A model generated the notes under the pieces. The model ran no database searches and had not been told where the DNA came from. It saw nothing but the letters and a program-made list of their open reading frames with translations. Below, one piece after another: positions 16,832 to 25,975 of a stretch of DNA of 64,000 nt. The stretch comes from Herbaspirillum frisingense GSF30. Lineage in GTDB: Bacteria > Pseudomonadota > Gammaproteobacteria > Burkholderiales > Burkholderiaceae_D. Location of the stretch: positions 80,953 to 144,952 of the forward strand of contig NZ_AEEC02000011.1 in assembly GCF_000300975.2 (NCBI RefSeq). Reading direction: 5' to 3'. The translations under genes and the position numbers were made by a program. Every line of letters begins with the position of its first letter. The stretch's first letter is position 1.

Positions 16832-17752
16832 ATGAGCACCCCCATCTACCGCGGCGTATTCCCGGTCGCCCCCACCATCTTCGACGAACACGGCCAGCTC
16901 GACCTGGAAGGCCAGAAGCGCGCCATCGACTTCATGATCGATGCCGGCTCCAACGGCCTGTGCATCCTGGCCAACTTTTCGGAACAGTTCGTGCTCTCCG
17001 ACGAAGAGCGCGTGCAGGTGCAGAACACCGTGCTGGAACACGTCGCCGGACGCGTGCCGGTGATCGTCACCACCACCCACTTCGGCAGCCAGATCTGCGC
17101 CGAGCGCAGCCGCGCCGCGCAGGATGCGGGCGCCGCCATGGTGATGGTGATGCCGCCCTACCACGGCGCCACCTTCCGCGTGTCCGAAAAGCAGATCTAC
17201 GAGTTCTATGCACGCGTGTCCGAAGCCATCGACATCCCCATCATGATCCAGGACGCACCGGTGGCCGGCACCCCGCTGTCGGCGCCCTTCCTGGCACGCA
17301 TGGCCAAGGAGATCGAAAACGTCTCCTATTTCAAGATCGAAACCGCCGGCGCCGCCTCCAAGCTGCGCGATCTGATCGAACTGGGCGGTGACGCCGTAGT
17401 CGGCCCGTGGGACGGCGAAGAAGCCATCACCCTGATCCCCGACCTCGACGCCGGTGCCACCGGCGCCATGACCGGCGGCGGCTACCCGGATGGTATCCGC
17501 AAGATCGTCGACGCCTACATGGCCGGCGACACCGAAAAGGCCGCCGAGCTCTACATGCACTGGCTGCCGCTGATCAACTATGAAAACCGCCAGTGCGGCC
17601 TGGCCGCCTGCAAGGCACTGATGCTCGAAGGCGGCGTGATCAAGTCCGACATGCTGCGCCATCCGCAGGCACCGATGCACCCCAAGGTGCGCGAAGGCCT
17701 GCTGCGCGTGGCCCGTCGCCTGGACCCGGTGGTGCTGAACTGGGGCAAGTGA
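16832..17752 (+). CDS. Dihydrodipicolinate synthase family protein, probable L-2-keto-3-deoxyarabonate dehydratase
   Basis: A 306-residue class I aldolase-fold (TIM barrel) protein. The Schiff-base Lys is in VSYFKIETAGA. The usual YNxP near the catalytic Tyr is replaced by IMIQDAP, and SEQF and MVMPPYHGATF are present. From memory this matches the L-KDA dehydratase of Azospirillum (YRGVFPVxPTIFDEHG start), which makes alpha-ketoglutaric semialdehyde in oxidative L-arabinose breakdown. No other gene of that pathway is nearby, so the substrate is inferred. GGAG precedes the ATG. Confidence 0.8.
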   Translation: MSTPIYRGVFPVAPTIFDEHGQLDLEGQKRAIDFMIDAGSNGLCILANFSEQFVLSDEERVQVQNTVLEHVAGRVPVIVTTTHFGSQICAERSRAAQDAGAAMVMVMPPYHGATFRVSEKQIYEFYARVSEAIDIPIMIQDAPVAGTPLSAPFLARMAKEIENVSYFKIETAGAASKLRDLIELGGDAVVGPWDGEEAITLIPDLDAGATGAMTGGGYPDGIRKIVDAYMAGDTEKAAELYMHWLPLINYENRQCGLAACKALMLEGGVIKSDMLRHPQAPMHPKVREGLLRVARRLDPVVLNWGK

Positions 17753-17900
17753 GCGACAAGCTCGCCTGCAGGACATGACTGAAACGGGGGCTAAGGCTCC
17801 CGTTTTTGCATCAGCGGTCAGGCCAGCCGCGCAAGCCACCTGCCCACGCATTCTGTGTCATCCTTGCCGCCTGTCTTCCCCATTGCCCAAGGAGTCGATC

Positions 17901-18485
17901 TTGTCCCATCCCAGTCATTTCCGCCCCGTCGCCCTGGAACACGCCAGTCGCCTGGTCAACCACGGCCCCACGGTACTCATTACGGCCGCCCATGGCGGGC
18001 AGCGCAACATCATGGCCGCCGCCTGGTCCATGCCGGTGGAGTTCACGCCGCCGCGCATCGCGGTGGTGATCGACAAGAGCACCCATACCCGCGAGCTGAT
18101 CATGCAATCGGGCAGCTTCGGCATCATCGTCCCCGGTGCCGCGCAGATGGACCTGACCTATGCCGTGGGCAGCGAAAGCGGTCGCGATATCGACAAATTC
18201 AAACGCCACCATATCGAGGCTGGCACCGGCCCGGTCCTGGGCATGCCAGTGCTGGAACAAGGCTGCGCTGCGTGGCTGGAGTGTCGCTGGATCAAGGAGA
18301 GCCATACCGAGCAGGCCTATGACACCTTCTTTGGCGAAGTGGTCGCTGCGGCGGCCGATGCCCGCATCTTCGAGAACGGTCATTGGTCCTTCACTGACGC
18401 CAATGCCGATCTGCATACCCTGCACCACCTCGGCGCCGGCAAGTTCGTGGTGGCCGGCAACCAGCGCCAGGCCAAACTGGACTGA
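17901..18485 (+). CDS. Flavin reductase-like FMN-binding protein
   Basis: A 194-residue split-barrel flavoprotein of the flavin reductase-like family. Characteristic are HGPTVLITAAHGGQRNIMAAAWS, MPVEFTPPRIAVVIDKSTHT, SGSFGIIVPG and the late HHLGAGKFVVAG. It probably reduces flavin or uses bound FMN for a small oxidoreduction. The start is TTG at 17901 with AAGGAG six bases before it; the upstream in-frame ATG lacks a ribosome-binding site. It stands 148 bases after the dehydratase gene, not clearly in one operon. No obvious link with the iac genes 35 kb away. Confidence 0.82.
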   Translation: MSHPSHFRPVALEHASRLVNHGPTVLITAAHGGQRNIMAAAWSMPVEFTPPRIAVVIDKSTHTRELIMQSGSFGIIVPGAAQMDLTYAVGSESGRDIDKFKRHHIEAGTGPVLGMPVLEQGCAAWLECRWIKESHTEQAYDTFFGEVVAAAADARIFENGHWSFTDANADLHTLHHLGAGKFVVAGNQRQAKLD

Positions 18486-18536
18486 GTGCAGCGGCGGGCC
18501 TGGGTGACGTCTTTCATGAGGCGTCCCGTCGTCATC

Positions 18537-18576
18537 CTGACGAATCTCTGACGGGTTTCTGACGGATGGCTGACAC
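18537..18576 (+). promoter_or_regulatory. Four 7-base direct repeats at 11-base spacing (OmpR/PhoB-like box)
   Basis: CTGACGA, CTGACGG, CTGACGG and CTGACAC start at 18537, 18548, 18559 and 18570, each separated by four bases. This is the form of PhoB-type response-regulator boxes. A -10-like TATAGT lies at 18612-18617, with no recognisable -35 in front of it, as in activated promoters. Confidence 0.6.
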
Positions 18577-18666
18577 CCGGGCCACGCCCAGCAAGGCTTT
18601 CCGGGCAGCGCTATAGTGTGACGACACGCCGTTCCTTCAACCGTCGCCAGCCATCCGGAAACCACC

Positions 18667-18981
18667 ATGAACCAGCCAACCGCCACCCTTGACACCCCCA
18701 TCCTTGACATCACACTCGACCAGTTTCGCGACACCATGCTGGCACGAGGCTATGACGAAGTCGTGGAACGACATTGGGACGGAGGCACCGTCCTCGAAAC
18801 CCACACCCACCCCTTCGAAGCCAACGCCCTGGTCGTCCAAGGCGAGATGTTTCTGACGCTTGATGGCGCAGCAGAGCGCCGCCTGGTCGCGGGCGACCGC
18901 TTCCAGGTGCTGCCCGGCACGCCTCATAGCGAACGTTACGGCGATGCCGGCGCGACCTACTGGGTCGCGCGCAAGAACTGA
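18667..18981 (+). CDS. Small cupin-domain protein
   Basis: A 104-residue single-domain cupin. The two motifs are present: metal ligands in THTHPFEANALVVQGEM and GDRFQVLPGTPHSERYG, so a metal centre (His, His, Glu, His) is likely. The function is unknown; similar stand-alone cupins bind small ligands or isomerise sugars. The start is ATG 18667 with a modest GGA upstream. Direct repeats resembling a response-regulator box lie in its promoter region, and an OmpR-type regulator gene is convergent immediately downstream. Confidence 0.8.
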   Translation: MNQPTATLDTPILDITLDQFRDTMLARGYDEVVERHWDGGTVLETHTHPFEANALVVQGEMFLTLDGAAERRLVAGDRFQVLPGTPHSERYGDAGATYWVARKN

Positions 18982-19030
18982 ACCGACCGCAGTCACAGCG
19001 GCCGCGCTAGAAGCCCGGCCAGCTGTCCTC

Positions 19031-19714
19031 TCAATGCACCTGTAGCGCTTCGGTGAAGCAATAACCCACGCCATGCAGAGTGCGCAGGGGCAAGTCGCCC
19101 AGGGTTCTCTCACGCCATTTGCGGCGAAGCCGGCTGACGGTCTTTTCCAGCACGCGCTCGTCAAAGCTGATCCAGTCGGCACCAAAGGCGTGGGCGATGG
19201 TCGGGCGGTCCACGGCATTGCGTGCGCTATCGGCCAGCGCGCGCAGCAATGCGACCTCGCGCACGTTGATCTCCACAGCATCATGTCGGGGTGCCCGCAA
19301 GGTGCGTGCCTTGGTATCGAGCCGCCAGACTTCTGACGCGACCCGACGCAGCAGCACATCGATATAGGCATTGAGCAGATCCGTCTGCTCCGGTCTGGCT
19401 TCGCAGAAGTCTGCGCCACGTTGCAGCCCGACCACCCGCTGGGCTGCGGTCTCTTCCTGCCCCGCCAGCAGCAGGATGCCCATACTGCCATGCGCGGCGC
19501 GGAGTTGTTCGGTCACCGTGTAGCCGGTCCCGCTGGCCTGTCCGACGTCAACGACGGCGATGTCGCAATCCTGCGTCGGCATCAACAGCTTTTCGCCATC
19601 GGCCATCACGCTCAGCACCTTGTGTCCCTGTTGCTCCATCAGCTTGCGCACGGCGTGACTGCCTTGGCGCTGCCCGGACGTCAGAATTTCTTCGATCAAT
19701 AAAATATTGGCCAT
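19031..19714 (-). CDS. Atypical OmpR-type response regulator
   Basis: 227 residues: an N-terminal receiver-like domain (1-120) and a C-terminal winged helix (about 130-222: VEINVREVALLRALADS, then ERVLEKTVSRLRRKWRERT, LRTLHGVGYCF). The receiver keeps an acidic pair (LLIEEI) and an Asp in AVVDVGQA at the phosphorylation position. The usual conserved Lys-Pro near the end reads ARPE, so phosphorylation may be altered or absent. AAGGAG precedes the start. No cognate kinase adjoins it. It may bind the direct repeats at 18537-18576, a position-based guess. Confidence 0.78.
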   Translation of the reverse strand: MANILLIEEILTSGQRQGSHAVRKLMEQQGHKVLSVMADGEKLLMPTQDCDIAVVDVGQASGTGYTVTEQLRAAHGSMGILLLAGQEETAAQRVVGLQRGADFCEARPEQTDLLNAYIDVLLRRVASEVWRLDTKARTLRAPRHDAVEINVREVALLRALADSARNAVDRPTIAHAFGADWISFDERVLEKTVSRLRRKWRERTLGDLPLRTLHGVGYCFTEALQVH

Positions 19715-20196
19715 TGCGGCTTCTCCTTCTTACTCAAACGCATCCTTGAACGACCCGATCGGAAATAAAACCAAGGAAATCCGAGCGGACCGGATCTGCC
19801 AACGCTCCCTTGCCCCTTCAGATCAAGGCGACGGATTTGGCGTTTAAGGAATTTATCGAAGGAAACCTGGATTTTCACGCATCCACTTTTGCGATCTGCA
19901 CGGATGATTGTTCACGAAGGAAAAATATTTTCTACTGAGCTTTTTCCAACGATTCTAGCGGGCCGATCATGGAAGTTATTGGCGCAATATGCTAAGGCGC
20001 CATCGCACCCTGCAACGTGATCGCGGCACCGGCCGACCGAAAAAAATCCGGACTGAGATCGTCACATTTTTGCCAGCCAATCCCAATGTTTTGATGGCGG
20101 GAAAAATATGTTCCCAAACGGCATTTTTGCGTCGCTTCGCCTCCATTTCGGGGTAACTTCCCGCCGTAACTTCCGAACTTTCGTCACGAGGTGAAC
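19715..20196. other. Intergenic region between two regulator genes
   Basis: A 482-base AT-richer stretch between the divergent OmpR-type and receiver-AraC genes. I see no convincing gene: the short minus-strand frame at 19696-19878 lacks a ribosome-binding site and has a biased composition. Both promoters presumably lie here, but none matches consensus well enough to mark. Confidence 0.5.
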
Positions 20197-21036
20197 ATGA
20201 GCCACAGAACCAATCTGAACACACGTACCACACATACCGCACACACCGGCCTGTTGGCCGGACAGCGCATCCTGCTTGTCGATGACGCCGAGGAGGACCG
20301 CATGCTGCTCTCCGGTTTCCTGCTGCGCTACGGGGCGCGACTGTATGTCGCACGGGACGGGCAGGACGGCTACCACAAGGCGCAGACTGTGCGGCCTGAC
20401 CTGATCCTGATGGACATTCGCATGCCGGTCTATGATGGGCTCACGAGCTGCCGCCTGCTCAAGGCCAATGCGGTCACTCGCAATATCCCGCTGATCTTCC
20501 TTTCGGCAGCCGATGCCAGTGAAGAAAAGATCTCGGGTCTACGGGCAGGTGCGGTGGATTACGTGACCAAACCATTCGATTTCGAGGAAGTGCGACTGCG
20601 TCTGTGCGTACATCTGCGCTCACCGGTGCACGAGGAGCTGGCGCCCCTGCCAAACATGGCCGGCAGCAGCGCCGCAGACGTCTCGCCGGCAACGGTGGGG
20701 ACTTCCGTCAACAACAGCACTTTCGACGTCGTGCTGTTCGAGGCGGCGCGCCGATTGATACTGGAAAAACTCGACCAGCCGATGGGTCTGCATGTCCTGG
20801 CCGCCGCTGTGGGGAGCAATGCGCGTCGCCTCTCCGTCGCCTTCAAGCATTGCTGCGGCGTGACGGTCTTCGACTACCTGCGCGAAGAGCGCATGAAGGA
20901 GGCCAGGCGACTGCTCTCCGAAAGTACGCTGGACATCGGTGCCATTGCGCTGGCGATCGGCTACAGCAACACCGCCAACTTCTCCACGGCATTCCGGGAT
21001 CGCTTCGGCATGCCACCCAGCCAGTTCCGCCGCTAG
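20197..21036 (+). CDS. Response regulator with receiver and AraC-type DNA-binding domains
   Basis: 279 residues. The receiver (about 20-140) has acidic pair VDDAEED, phospho-acceptor Asp near residue 72 in LILMDIRMP, and the conserved Lys in YVTKPF. A linker is followed by an AraC HTH pair (about 185-279: LHVLAAAVGSNARRLSVAF, then LDIGAIALAIGYSNTANFSTAF). Receiver-first AraC regulators are less common than receiver-last. The start at 20197 has GAGG five bases upstream. The hybrid kinase starts eight bases after the stop, so they form a two-component operon. Confidence 0.9.
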   Translation: MSHRTNLNTRTTHTAHTGLLAGQRILLVDDAEEDRMLLSGFLLRYGARLYVARDGQDGYHKAQTVRPDLILMDIRMPVYDGLTSCRLLKANAVTRNIPLIFLSAADASEEKISGLRAGAVDYVTKPFDFEEVRLRLCVHLRSPVHEELAPLPNMAGSSAADVSPATVGTSVNNSTFDVVLFEAARRLILEKLDQPMGLHVLAAAVGSNARRLSVAFKHCCGVTVFDYLREERMKEARRLLSESTLDIGAIALAIGYSNTANFSTAFRDRFGMPPSQFRR

Positions 21037-21044
21037 CCACTGCG

Positions 21045-23834
21045 ATGATGTGGGCGTCACGCTGGTGCTTGTTGCCTGTCCTGTGGGCTGCGTTGGTGTG
21101 GCCCACAGCGGCCTGCTCGGCACAGGCCATCGATCTGTCCCGGTGGCAGTACGGGGAGTCCGTCACCCAGTATCTGCAATTGCTGCGGGATGAAGGGGCC
21201 ACGGAGCAGTTGTCCTCCGCCATGCAAAGTCCGGAGTGGGAGAACATCAACGTCTCTGTCCTGCAGGAGGGCTATCGCGAAGGGGCCTTCTGGTTGCGTG
21301 GGCAACTGCGCAACGACAGTCCCGTCCCCGTCACGCGCTGGCTGGCCATGGGATCGGCGCGCCTGCAGGATGTGCAACTGCATCTCTCGGAACCGCTCAC
21401 GGCGGGCGTCCCCGGGGCCGGACTACGCTGGCAGCCGCCACAGGTCGCCGGCACGAAGTACGCCTCTGCGCAACGCGAGGTGCAGGGCCGCACGGCCCTG
21501 TTTGCGCTGACGCTGGCACCGGGCGAGCAACGCACGATGGTGCTGCGGGTGGCCGGCAGCTCCGTGATCGAACTGGGTGTGGCGCTGTGGGATCCCGCCG
21601 TGTTCCGGGAGGAAGAAGGTCGCGAGCTGGCCATCCAGGCCTTCGTCATCGGCATCGCCCTGGTGCTGGTGACGTACGCGTTGATCCAGGGCGTGGAATG
21701 GCGCGATCGCGGTTCCGTGCTGATGGCGGTGTGGATCTGCTCGGCGCTGCTCTTCATCCTCAGCTTCCAGGGCTATCTCTACCTCTACCTGCTCCCCAGG
21801 GGTGGCATGTGGCTGGTACGCGTCCCCATCACGCTGGGCTGCCTGACCACCCTGCTGCATCTCAGGATGAGCTATCTGCTGGTCAGTCTGGATCAGCTGC
21901 CGCGCTGGGAACGGCGCTGGAAGCGGATCTACGACGTCATGAGCGCGGCGCTCATCGTGGTGACCATATGGATCGCAGCAGGCGACTTCCGCGCCACTGC
22001 TCCAGTGGCCAATGCCATCGCCGCCACCTGCTATCTGATGTGGGCCGCATCGATGCTGCATGGCTGGCGCCACGGGCTGGACAATGCGCGCTTGCTGGCC
22101 ATCTCCTTTGGCCTGGCCTGGTCGGCGATGTGGCTGAAGATGCTGGAGCTCAACGGCCTGATTGTACACGGCATCCTGCCGGACTGGCAGTTCTCCACCC
22201 TGTTCCAGCTCGGCCTGCTCGGCGTGGCCTCTACGATGGTGGTCGGGCGTGCGCTGCAACTGCATCACAAGTTCGAGCAGATGCAGTGGTCGGTGCTCTC
22301 CCTGCGCATGCGCGAACAGTTCAAGCTGGAACAGGCGGTCAACCATCGCACCAGTGAACTGCGCGCGGCCCTGGAGGTCGCCGATCATGCCCGTCATTCC
22401 AAGAATGGCTTCTTCACCAGCATCAGCCATGATCTGCGCACCCCGCTGACCTCCATCCTCGGCTTTGCCGACATGCTGCAGGCCGCCGGCGGCGAACAAG
22501 GGCGGTATGGACGCATCATCGTGCGCAGCGCTCGCCACATGCTCTCCATGATCAATGACCTCATCGACTACGCCCACGGCGACCGCATGGACCTGTCGCA
22601 ACCCAGGCCCCTGTACGTGCATGGGTTGCTGCAGACCATCGGCCAGGAAGGCGCGGCCCTGGCCCGACGGCAGCACAATGCTTTCAGCCTTGACGTCTCA
22701 CCGGCGCTGCCACCGGTGCTCAGGATCGACGCCCCCCGGCTGCGCCGCCTCCTGGGCAACTTGCTCGACAATGCCGCCAAGTACACCCGCGAGGGCAGTA
22801 TCAGGCTGGAAGTCGGCTGGCAGGCGGCGGCCGTGCGCTCCGGAACGGGCGTGATGGAAATGCGGGTCAGCGATACAGGGAGCGGCATTCCCCTACACTA
22901 CCACGCAAGCGTGTTCGAGCCTTTCGAACGGGCCGGAGCCGACCGCTCGCAACCCGGCCTCGGCATGGGGCTGGCCCTGGTACGTCAGTGGATACAGCAG
23001 ATGGACGGGCAGATCGCCCTGCAAAGCCAGCCCGGTCAAGGCACTGTCCTGACCTTGCAGTTGCCGGTCGCCCTGGCGGACGAACAGGACATTGCCCGTG
23101 ACGACTGCCGCGAAGACAGCAACACGCATCCCCTCATCGATGGAACTGGTCGCCGGCTGCTGGTGGTGGAGGACAGTCCCGACATCGCCGACCTGCTGGT
23201 AGAGCAACTGGAAATGCTGGCCTTCGAGGTGGAACTGTATGCAGACGGCGAAAGCGCCGTCGCACGCATCATGCAGACCGACAAACCCGCCCCGGCGCTG
23301 GTGCTGACCGACTACCTGCTACCCGCTGCAAAAGGAGGCGAGGTCCTGCGGGCCACCCGCCAGCATCTGCCGGGCGTGCCGGTGCTGTTGCTGTCGGCAA
23401 CCCTGCGGCCGCCAACAGACCGCCCCGATGACCTGGCATTCGATGCCTGCCTGCTCAAGCCGGTCAACTTCATGGAATTGCAGGAAACCCTGGCACGCCT
23501 GCTGGGCCTGCCGCTGCCGCAGCTGGGCTCGGCGCTGGCAGGAACGGTTGCAGCGGTCGGGACCGTCGCAGCCGTTGCAGCAACCAGCGAGACGACCGGG
23601 GACACTGCCGGACAGGACCCACTGCCGCCGCAGGAAAGCCTGCAGCAGGCACGTGTGTTGATCGACAGTGGTGCGGTCTCGGATTTGCTGGACTGGGGCG
23701 ATGCGCTACTGCAGCAGCATCCACAGTGTGCCGGGTTCCAGTCCAGGGTGGGTCAATTGCTGCGTGAGGGTGACCTGTTCGCCGTGGAAGCCCTGGTCAA
23801 TACAGCGCTCGAAGCAGTGCGGGCCGGGGAATGA
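21045..23834 (+). CDS. Hybrid sensor histidine kinase with 7TMR-DISM sensor and C-terminal receiver
   Basis: 929 residues. A signal peptide is followed by an extracellular 7TMR-DISMED2-like domain (about 30-185: LSRWQYGESVTQYLQ, then EGYREGAFWLRGQLRND) that may bind carbohydrate. Seven membrane helices follow (about 198-400), then a coiled linker, HisKA (His in SISHDLRTPLTSILGF, about 460), HATPase_c (N box LLDNAAKYT; GLGMGLALVRQW) and a receiver (VVEDSPD; Asp near 755 in VLTDYLLP; LKPVNF). About 100 further residues at the C-terminus are unassigned. Its partner is the receiver-AraC protein just upstream. The start was placed at ATG 21045; the signal peptide supports it, the ribosome-binding site does not. 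Confidence 0.88.
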   Translation: MMWASRWCLLPVLWAALVWPTAACSAQAIDLSRWQYGESVTQYLQLLRDEGATEQLSSAMQSPEWENINVSVLQEGYREGAFWLRGQLRNDSPVPVTRWLAMGSARLQDVQLHLSEPLTAGVPGAGLRWQPPQVAGTKYASAQREVQGRTALFALTLAPGEQRTMVLRVAGSSVIELGVALWDPAVFREEEGRELAIQAFVIGIALVLVTYALIQGVEWRDRGSVLMAVWICSALLFILSFQGYLYLYLLPRGGMWLVRVPITLGCLTTLLHLRMSYLLVSLDQLPRWERRWKRIYDVMSAALIVVTIWIAAGDFRATAPVANAIAATCYLMWAASMLHGWRHGLDNARLLAISFGLAWSAMWLKMLELNGLIVHGILPDWQFSTLFQLGLLGVASTMVVGRALQLHHKFEQMQWSVLSLRMREQFKLEQAVNHRTSELRAALEVADHARHSKNGFFTSISHDLRTPLTSILGFADMLQAAGGEQGRYGRIIVRSARHMLSMINDLIDYAHGDRMDLSQPRPLYVHGLLQTIGQEGAALARRQHNAFSLDVSPALPPVLRIDAPRLRRLLGNLLDNAAKYTREGSIRLEVGWQAAAVRSGTGVMEMRVSDTGSGIPLHYHASVFEPFERAGADRSQPGLGMGLALVRQWIQQMDGQIALQSQPGQGTVLTLQLPVALADEQDIARDDCREDSNTHPLIDGTGRRLLVVEDSPDIADLLVEQLEMLAFEVELYADGESAVARIMQTDKPAPALVLTDYLLPAAKGGEVLRATRQHLPGVPVLLLSATLRPPTDRPDDLAFDACLLKPVNFMELQETLARLLGLPLPQLGSALAGTVAAVGTVAAVAATSETTGDTAGQDPLPPQESLQQARVLIDSGAVSDLLDWGDALLQQHPQCAGFQSRVGQLLREGDLFAVEALVNTALEAVRAGE

Positions 23835-23878
23835 GGATGTGTCTTGAGTCCTCGCCGGATGCGCTTACGCAGGGCCGC

Positions 23879-24085
23879 TCATTCGCCGCCACCCGCGCTG
23901 CCGGCCTCCACCGGCATGGCAGGCCGGTCGCCGCTACGCGCCTGTTCGGCATTGCGCACATTGATCTGATACTGCTGCTCGGCGTGTTCATAGGCCAGTT
24001 GTTCCTTGGGCGAGCGGCTGCAGGCCCCCAGCGTCAATACCGAGGCACTCAGGAGAAGTAGCAGGAGGGGGGCAGGACGGGGCAT
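23879..24085 (-). CDS. Small lipoprotein
   Basis: 68 residues: a leucine-rich lipoprotein signal with lipobox LGAC at about residue 22, then a short polar, helical tail (KEQLAYEHAEQQYQINVRNAEQ) of no known family. The ATG at 24085 has GGAGA eight bases upstream. It follows the GAF-EAL gene by 92 bases in the same direction and may be cotranscribed with it; its role is unknown. Confidence 0.65.
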   Translation of the reverse strand: MPRPAPLLLLLLSASVLTLGACSRSPKEQLAYEHAEQQYQINVRNAEQARSGDRPAMPVEAGSAGGGE

Positions 24086-24177
24086 GTGGATGGTCTCCAT
24101 CGTTATATTTCTGCCCGGCAATATACTCCTCACCAATCCTCATCGCAAGCGCGGCCGTAAGAGACCAGCTGTTTGCT

Positions 24178-25968
24178 TCAACCCCGGGCCGCGATCCAGT
24201 CCCAGGTATCGGCGGCCGCCATGGGACGGGCGATACCGTACCCCTGCCCATATTCGCAGCCCAGGTGCTGCAGGATGCGCCGGCATTTCTCCGTCTCCAG
24301 GCCTTCGGCCACGACCGCAAATCCCAGCTTCTGGCCCAGATGGATCATCGACGGCACGATCTGCTGGTCGGAGTAGTTGCTCTCCATGGTGCGGATGAAG
24401 GACTGGTCGATCTTGAGATAGTCGGCGGGGATGTTCTTGAGATAGCTCAGGTTGCTGAAGCCGGCGCCGAAATCGTCGATGGCGACCTTCACCCCCAGCC
24501 GCTTGATTTCCTGGATCTTGCCGTAGAGCTTTTCCGGATTCTTGCTCATCGCGCTCTCCGTGAACTCGATCTCGATCAGCCCGGCCGGCAGACGGTGCCG
24601 CTGCAATTGCGTGGCCAGCGCATGTACCAGATCGTCGTTGTCGAAGTCGCGTGCCGACACGTTGATGGCCACTGCAATGGCGCGGCCCTGGCGCATCCAG
24701 GCAGCAGCCTGCTCAATGCCGCGCTGCAGGACCCACAGCGTGACCTGGCGGATCAGGGCAGTCTTTTCCGCCAGCGGGATGAACAGGCCCGGCGAGATCG
24801 GCCCATGCACCGGATGGCGCCAGCGCAGCAGCGCCTCCACCCCGGCGCACTGGCCTGACATCAGCGCCACCTTGGGCTGGAACTCCAGCCACAGTTCATC
24901 GGTGGCCAACAGCGCCCCCGGGATGGCCGACAGCAATTCGAAGGAATGCTTCTGCATGCGCCCCAGCGGCTGTTCGTAGTGACACTGCAGGCTGCCGCAT
25001 TCCCGCGCCACGTCGATGGCGGTCAGCAGCGACGGTACCAGTTCATTGTCGTCCGCGCACTGCGACATCGGCACGATCCCCACCGAGATGTCCAGATGAT
25101 GCGGAATCCCCTGATGCGCCACGGTCGCGGCGAAGGCTTCCTTGATCTGCTCGGCCTGGGCCTGCCAGACGTCACGCCGCTCCAGATAGGCAAAGCTGGT
25201 GGTGCCGATGCGATAGAGCGCGATGCCCCCCAGCGCCTGGCGCAGGCGTTCCTTGGCTTCGATCAGGAAGCCTTCCACGTAATCCCAACCGAGCGCCTTG
25301 ATCATGTCGGCCAGATAGACGTGCTCGCACACCTCCACCGCCACCGCCGTGAGCTTGTCGAGCGGGCCGTCGACGCTGCGCAAGGTCTGCAGGTCGCCTA
25401 CCAGGCGGCTGCGATTGGGCAGCGATGTCAGGCTGTCGACATAGCTGGCGTCGCGCAGGATTTCAAGCCGCGCCATCACGATGGCCGCCAGTCGCTGCAG
25501 GGTGGCCGCTTCCTCGTCGCTGAACTGCTGGCGCGGCGACTTGCCGATCACGCACAGGGTTCCCAGGTACAGGCCGTCCCTGGTCCGCAGCGAAGCGCCC
25601 GCATAGAAGCGGATGCCCGGCTCGCCGGTGACCAGCGGATTGTCTGCAAAGCGTGGGTCATGGCAGGCATCCAGTACCACCATCACCTGGTCCTGCTCGA
25701 TGACGTGGCTGCAGAAGGATTGCGAACGCGGCGTGGACTGCGCCTGCAGCCCGTGCCGGGACTTGAACCACTGACGGTTCTCCGCCACCAGCGAGACCAG
25801 TGAGATCTCGGTCTGGAACAGCCTGGCGGCCAGGTCGGTGACCAGGTCGCACAGTGCATCGGGCTGGCTGTCGAGCAGGCAGTAGCTGTCCAGCACGGCC
25901 AGGCGCCGCTGTTCTTTTTCGGACGGCACGCACAGTGCGCCGTCCAGTCTCAGGATATCGGCATGCAT
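24178..25968 (-). CDS. GAF - degenerate GGDEF - EAL protein, probable c-di-GMP phosphodiesterase
   Basis: 596 residues, cytoplasmic. The order is a GAF domain (about 15-165, SLVSLVAENRQWFKSRHGL type), a GGDEF-like domain (about 170-330) whose signature is replaced by GTTSF, and an EAL domain (about 345-590). The EAL domain keeps the catalytic motifs EALLRW, NVS, ESAM, DDFGAGFSNL, LKIDQSF and EGLET, so it should degrade c-di-GMP while the GGDEF half is regulatory. It starts eight bases after the chemoreceptor stop and is probably cotranscribed. ATG 25995, overlapping that gene, is an alternative start; neither has a good ribosome-binding site. Confidence 0.87.
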   Translation of the reverse strand: MHADILRLDGALCVPSEKEQRRLAVLDSYCLLDSQPDALCDLVTDLAARLFQTEISLVSLVAENRQWFKSRHGLQAQSTPRSQSFCSHVIEQDQVMVVLDACHDPRFADNPLVTGEPGIRFYAGASLRTRDGLYLGTLCVIGKSPRQQFSDEEAATLQRLAAIVMARLEILRDASYVDSLTSLPNRSRLVGDLQTLRSVDGPLDKLTAVAVEVCEHVYLADMIKALGWDYVEGFLIEAKERLRQALGGIALYRIGTTSFAYLERRDVWQAQAEQIKEAFAATVAHQGIPHHLDISVGIVPMSQCADDNELVPSLLTAIDVARECGSLQCHYEQPLGRMQKHSFELLSAIPGALLATDELWLEFQPKVALMSGQCAGVEALLRWRHPVHGPISPGLFIPLAEKTALIRQVTLWVLQRGIEQAAAWMRQGRAIAVAINVSARDFDNDDLVHALATQLQRHRLPAGLIEIEFTESAMSKNPEKLYGKIQEIKRLGVKVAIDDFGAGFSNLSYLKNIPADYLKIDQSFIRTMESNYSDQQIVPSMIHLGQKLGFAVVAEGLETEKCRRILQHLGCEYGQGYGIARPMAAADTWDWIAARG

Positions 25969-25975
25969 CGCAGGC

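Noticed and set aside
17901..18485. iacG (flavin reductase for IacA)
   Set aside because: A flavin reductase-like gene, but 35 kb from the iac genes and of a different subfamily layout; no evidence for a link.
19696..19878. 60-residue minus-strand frame in a large gap
   Set aside because: No ribosome-binding site, basic biased composition, overlaps the start of the OmpR-type gene.
20604..21044. Upstream extension of the hybrid kinase frame
   Set aside because: It overlaps the receiver-AraC gene in another frame and its translation is Arg-rich; the signal peptide begins at 21045.
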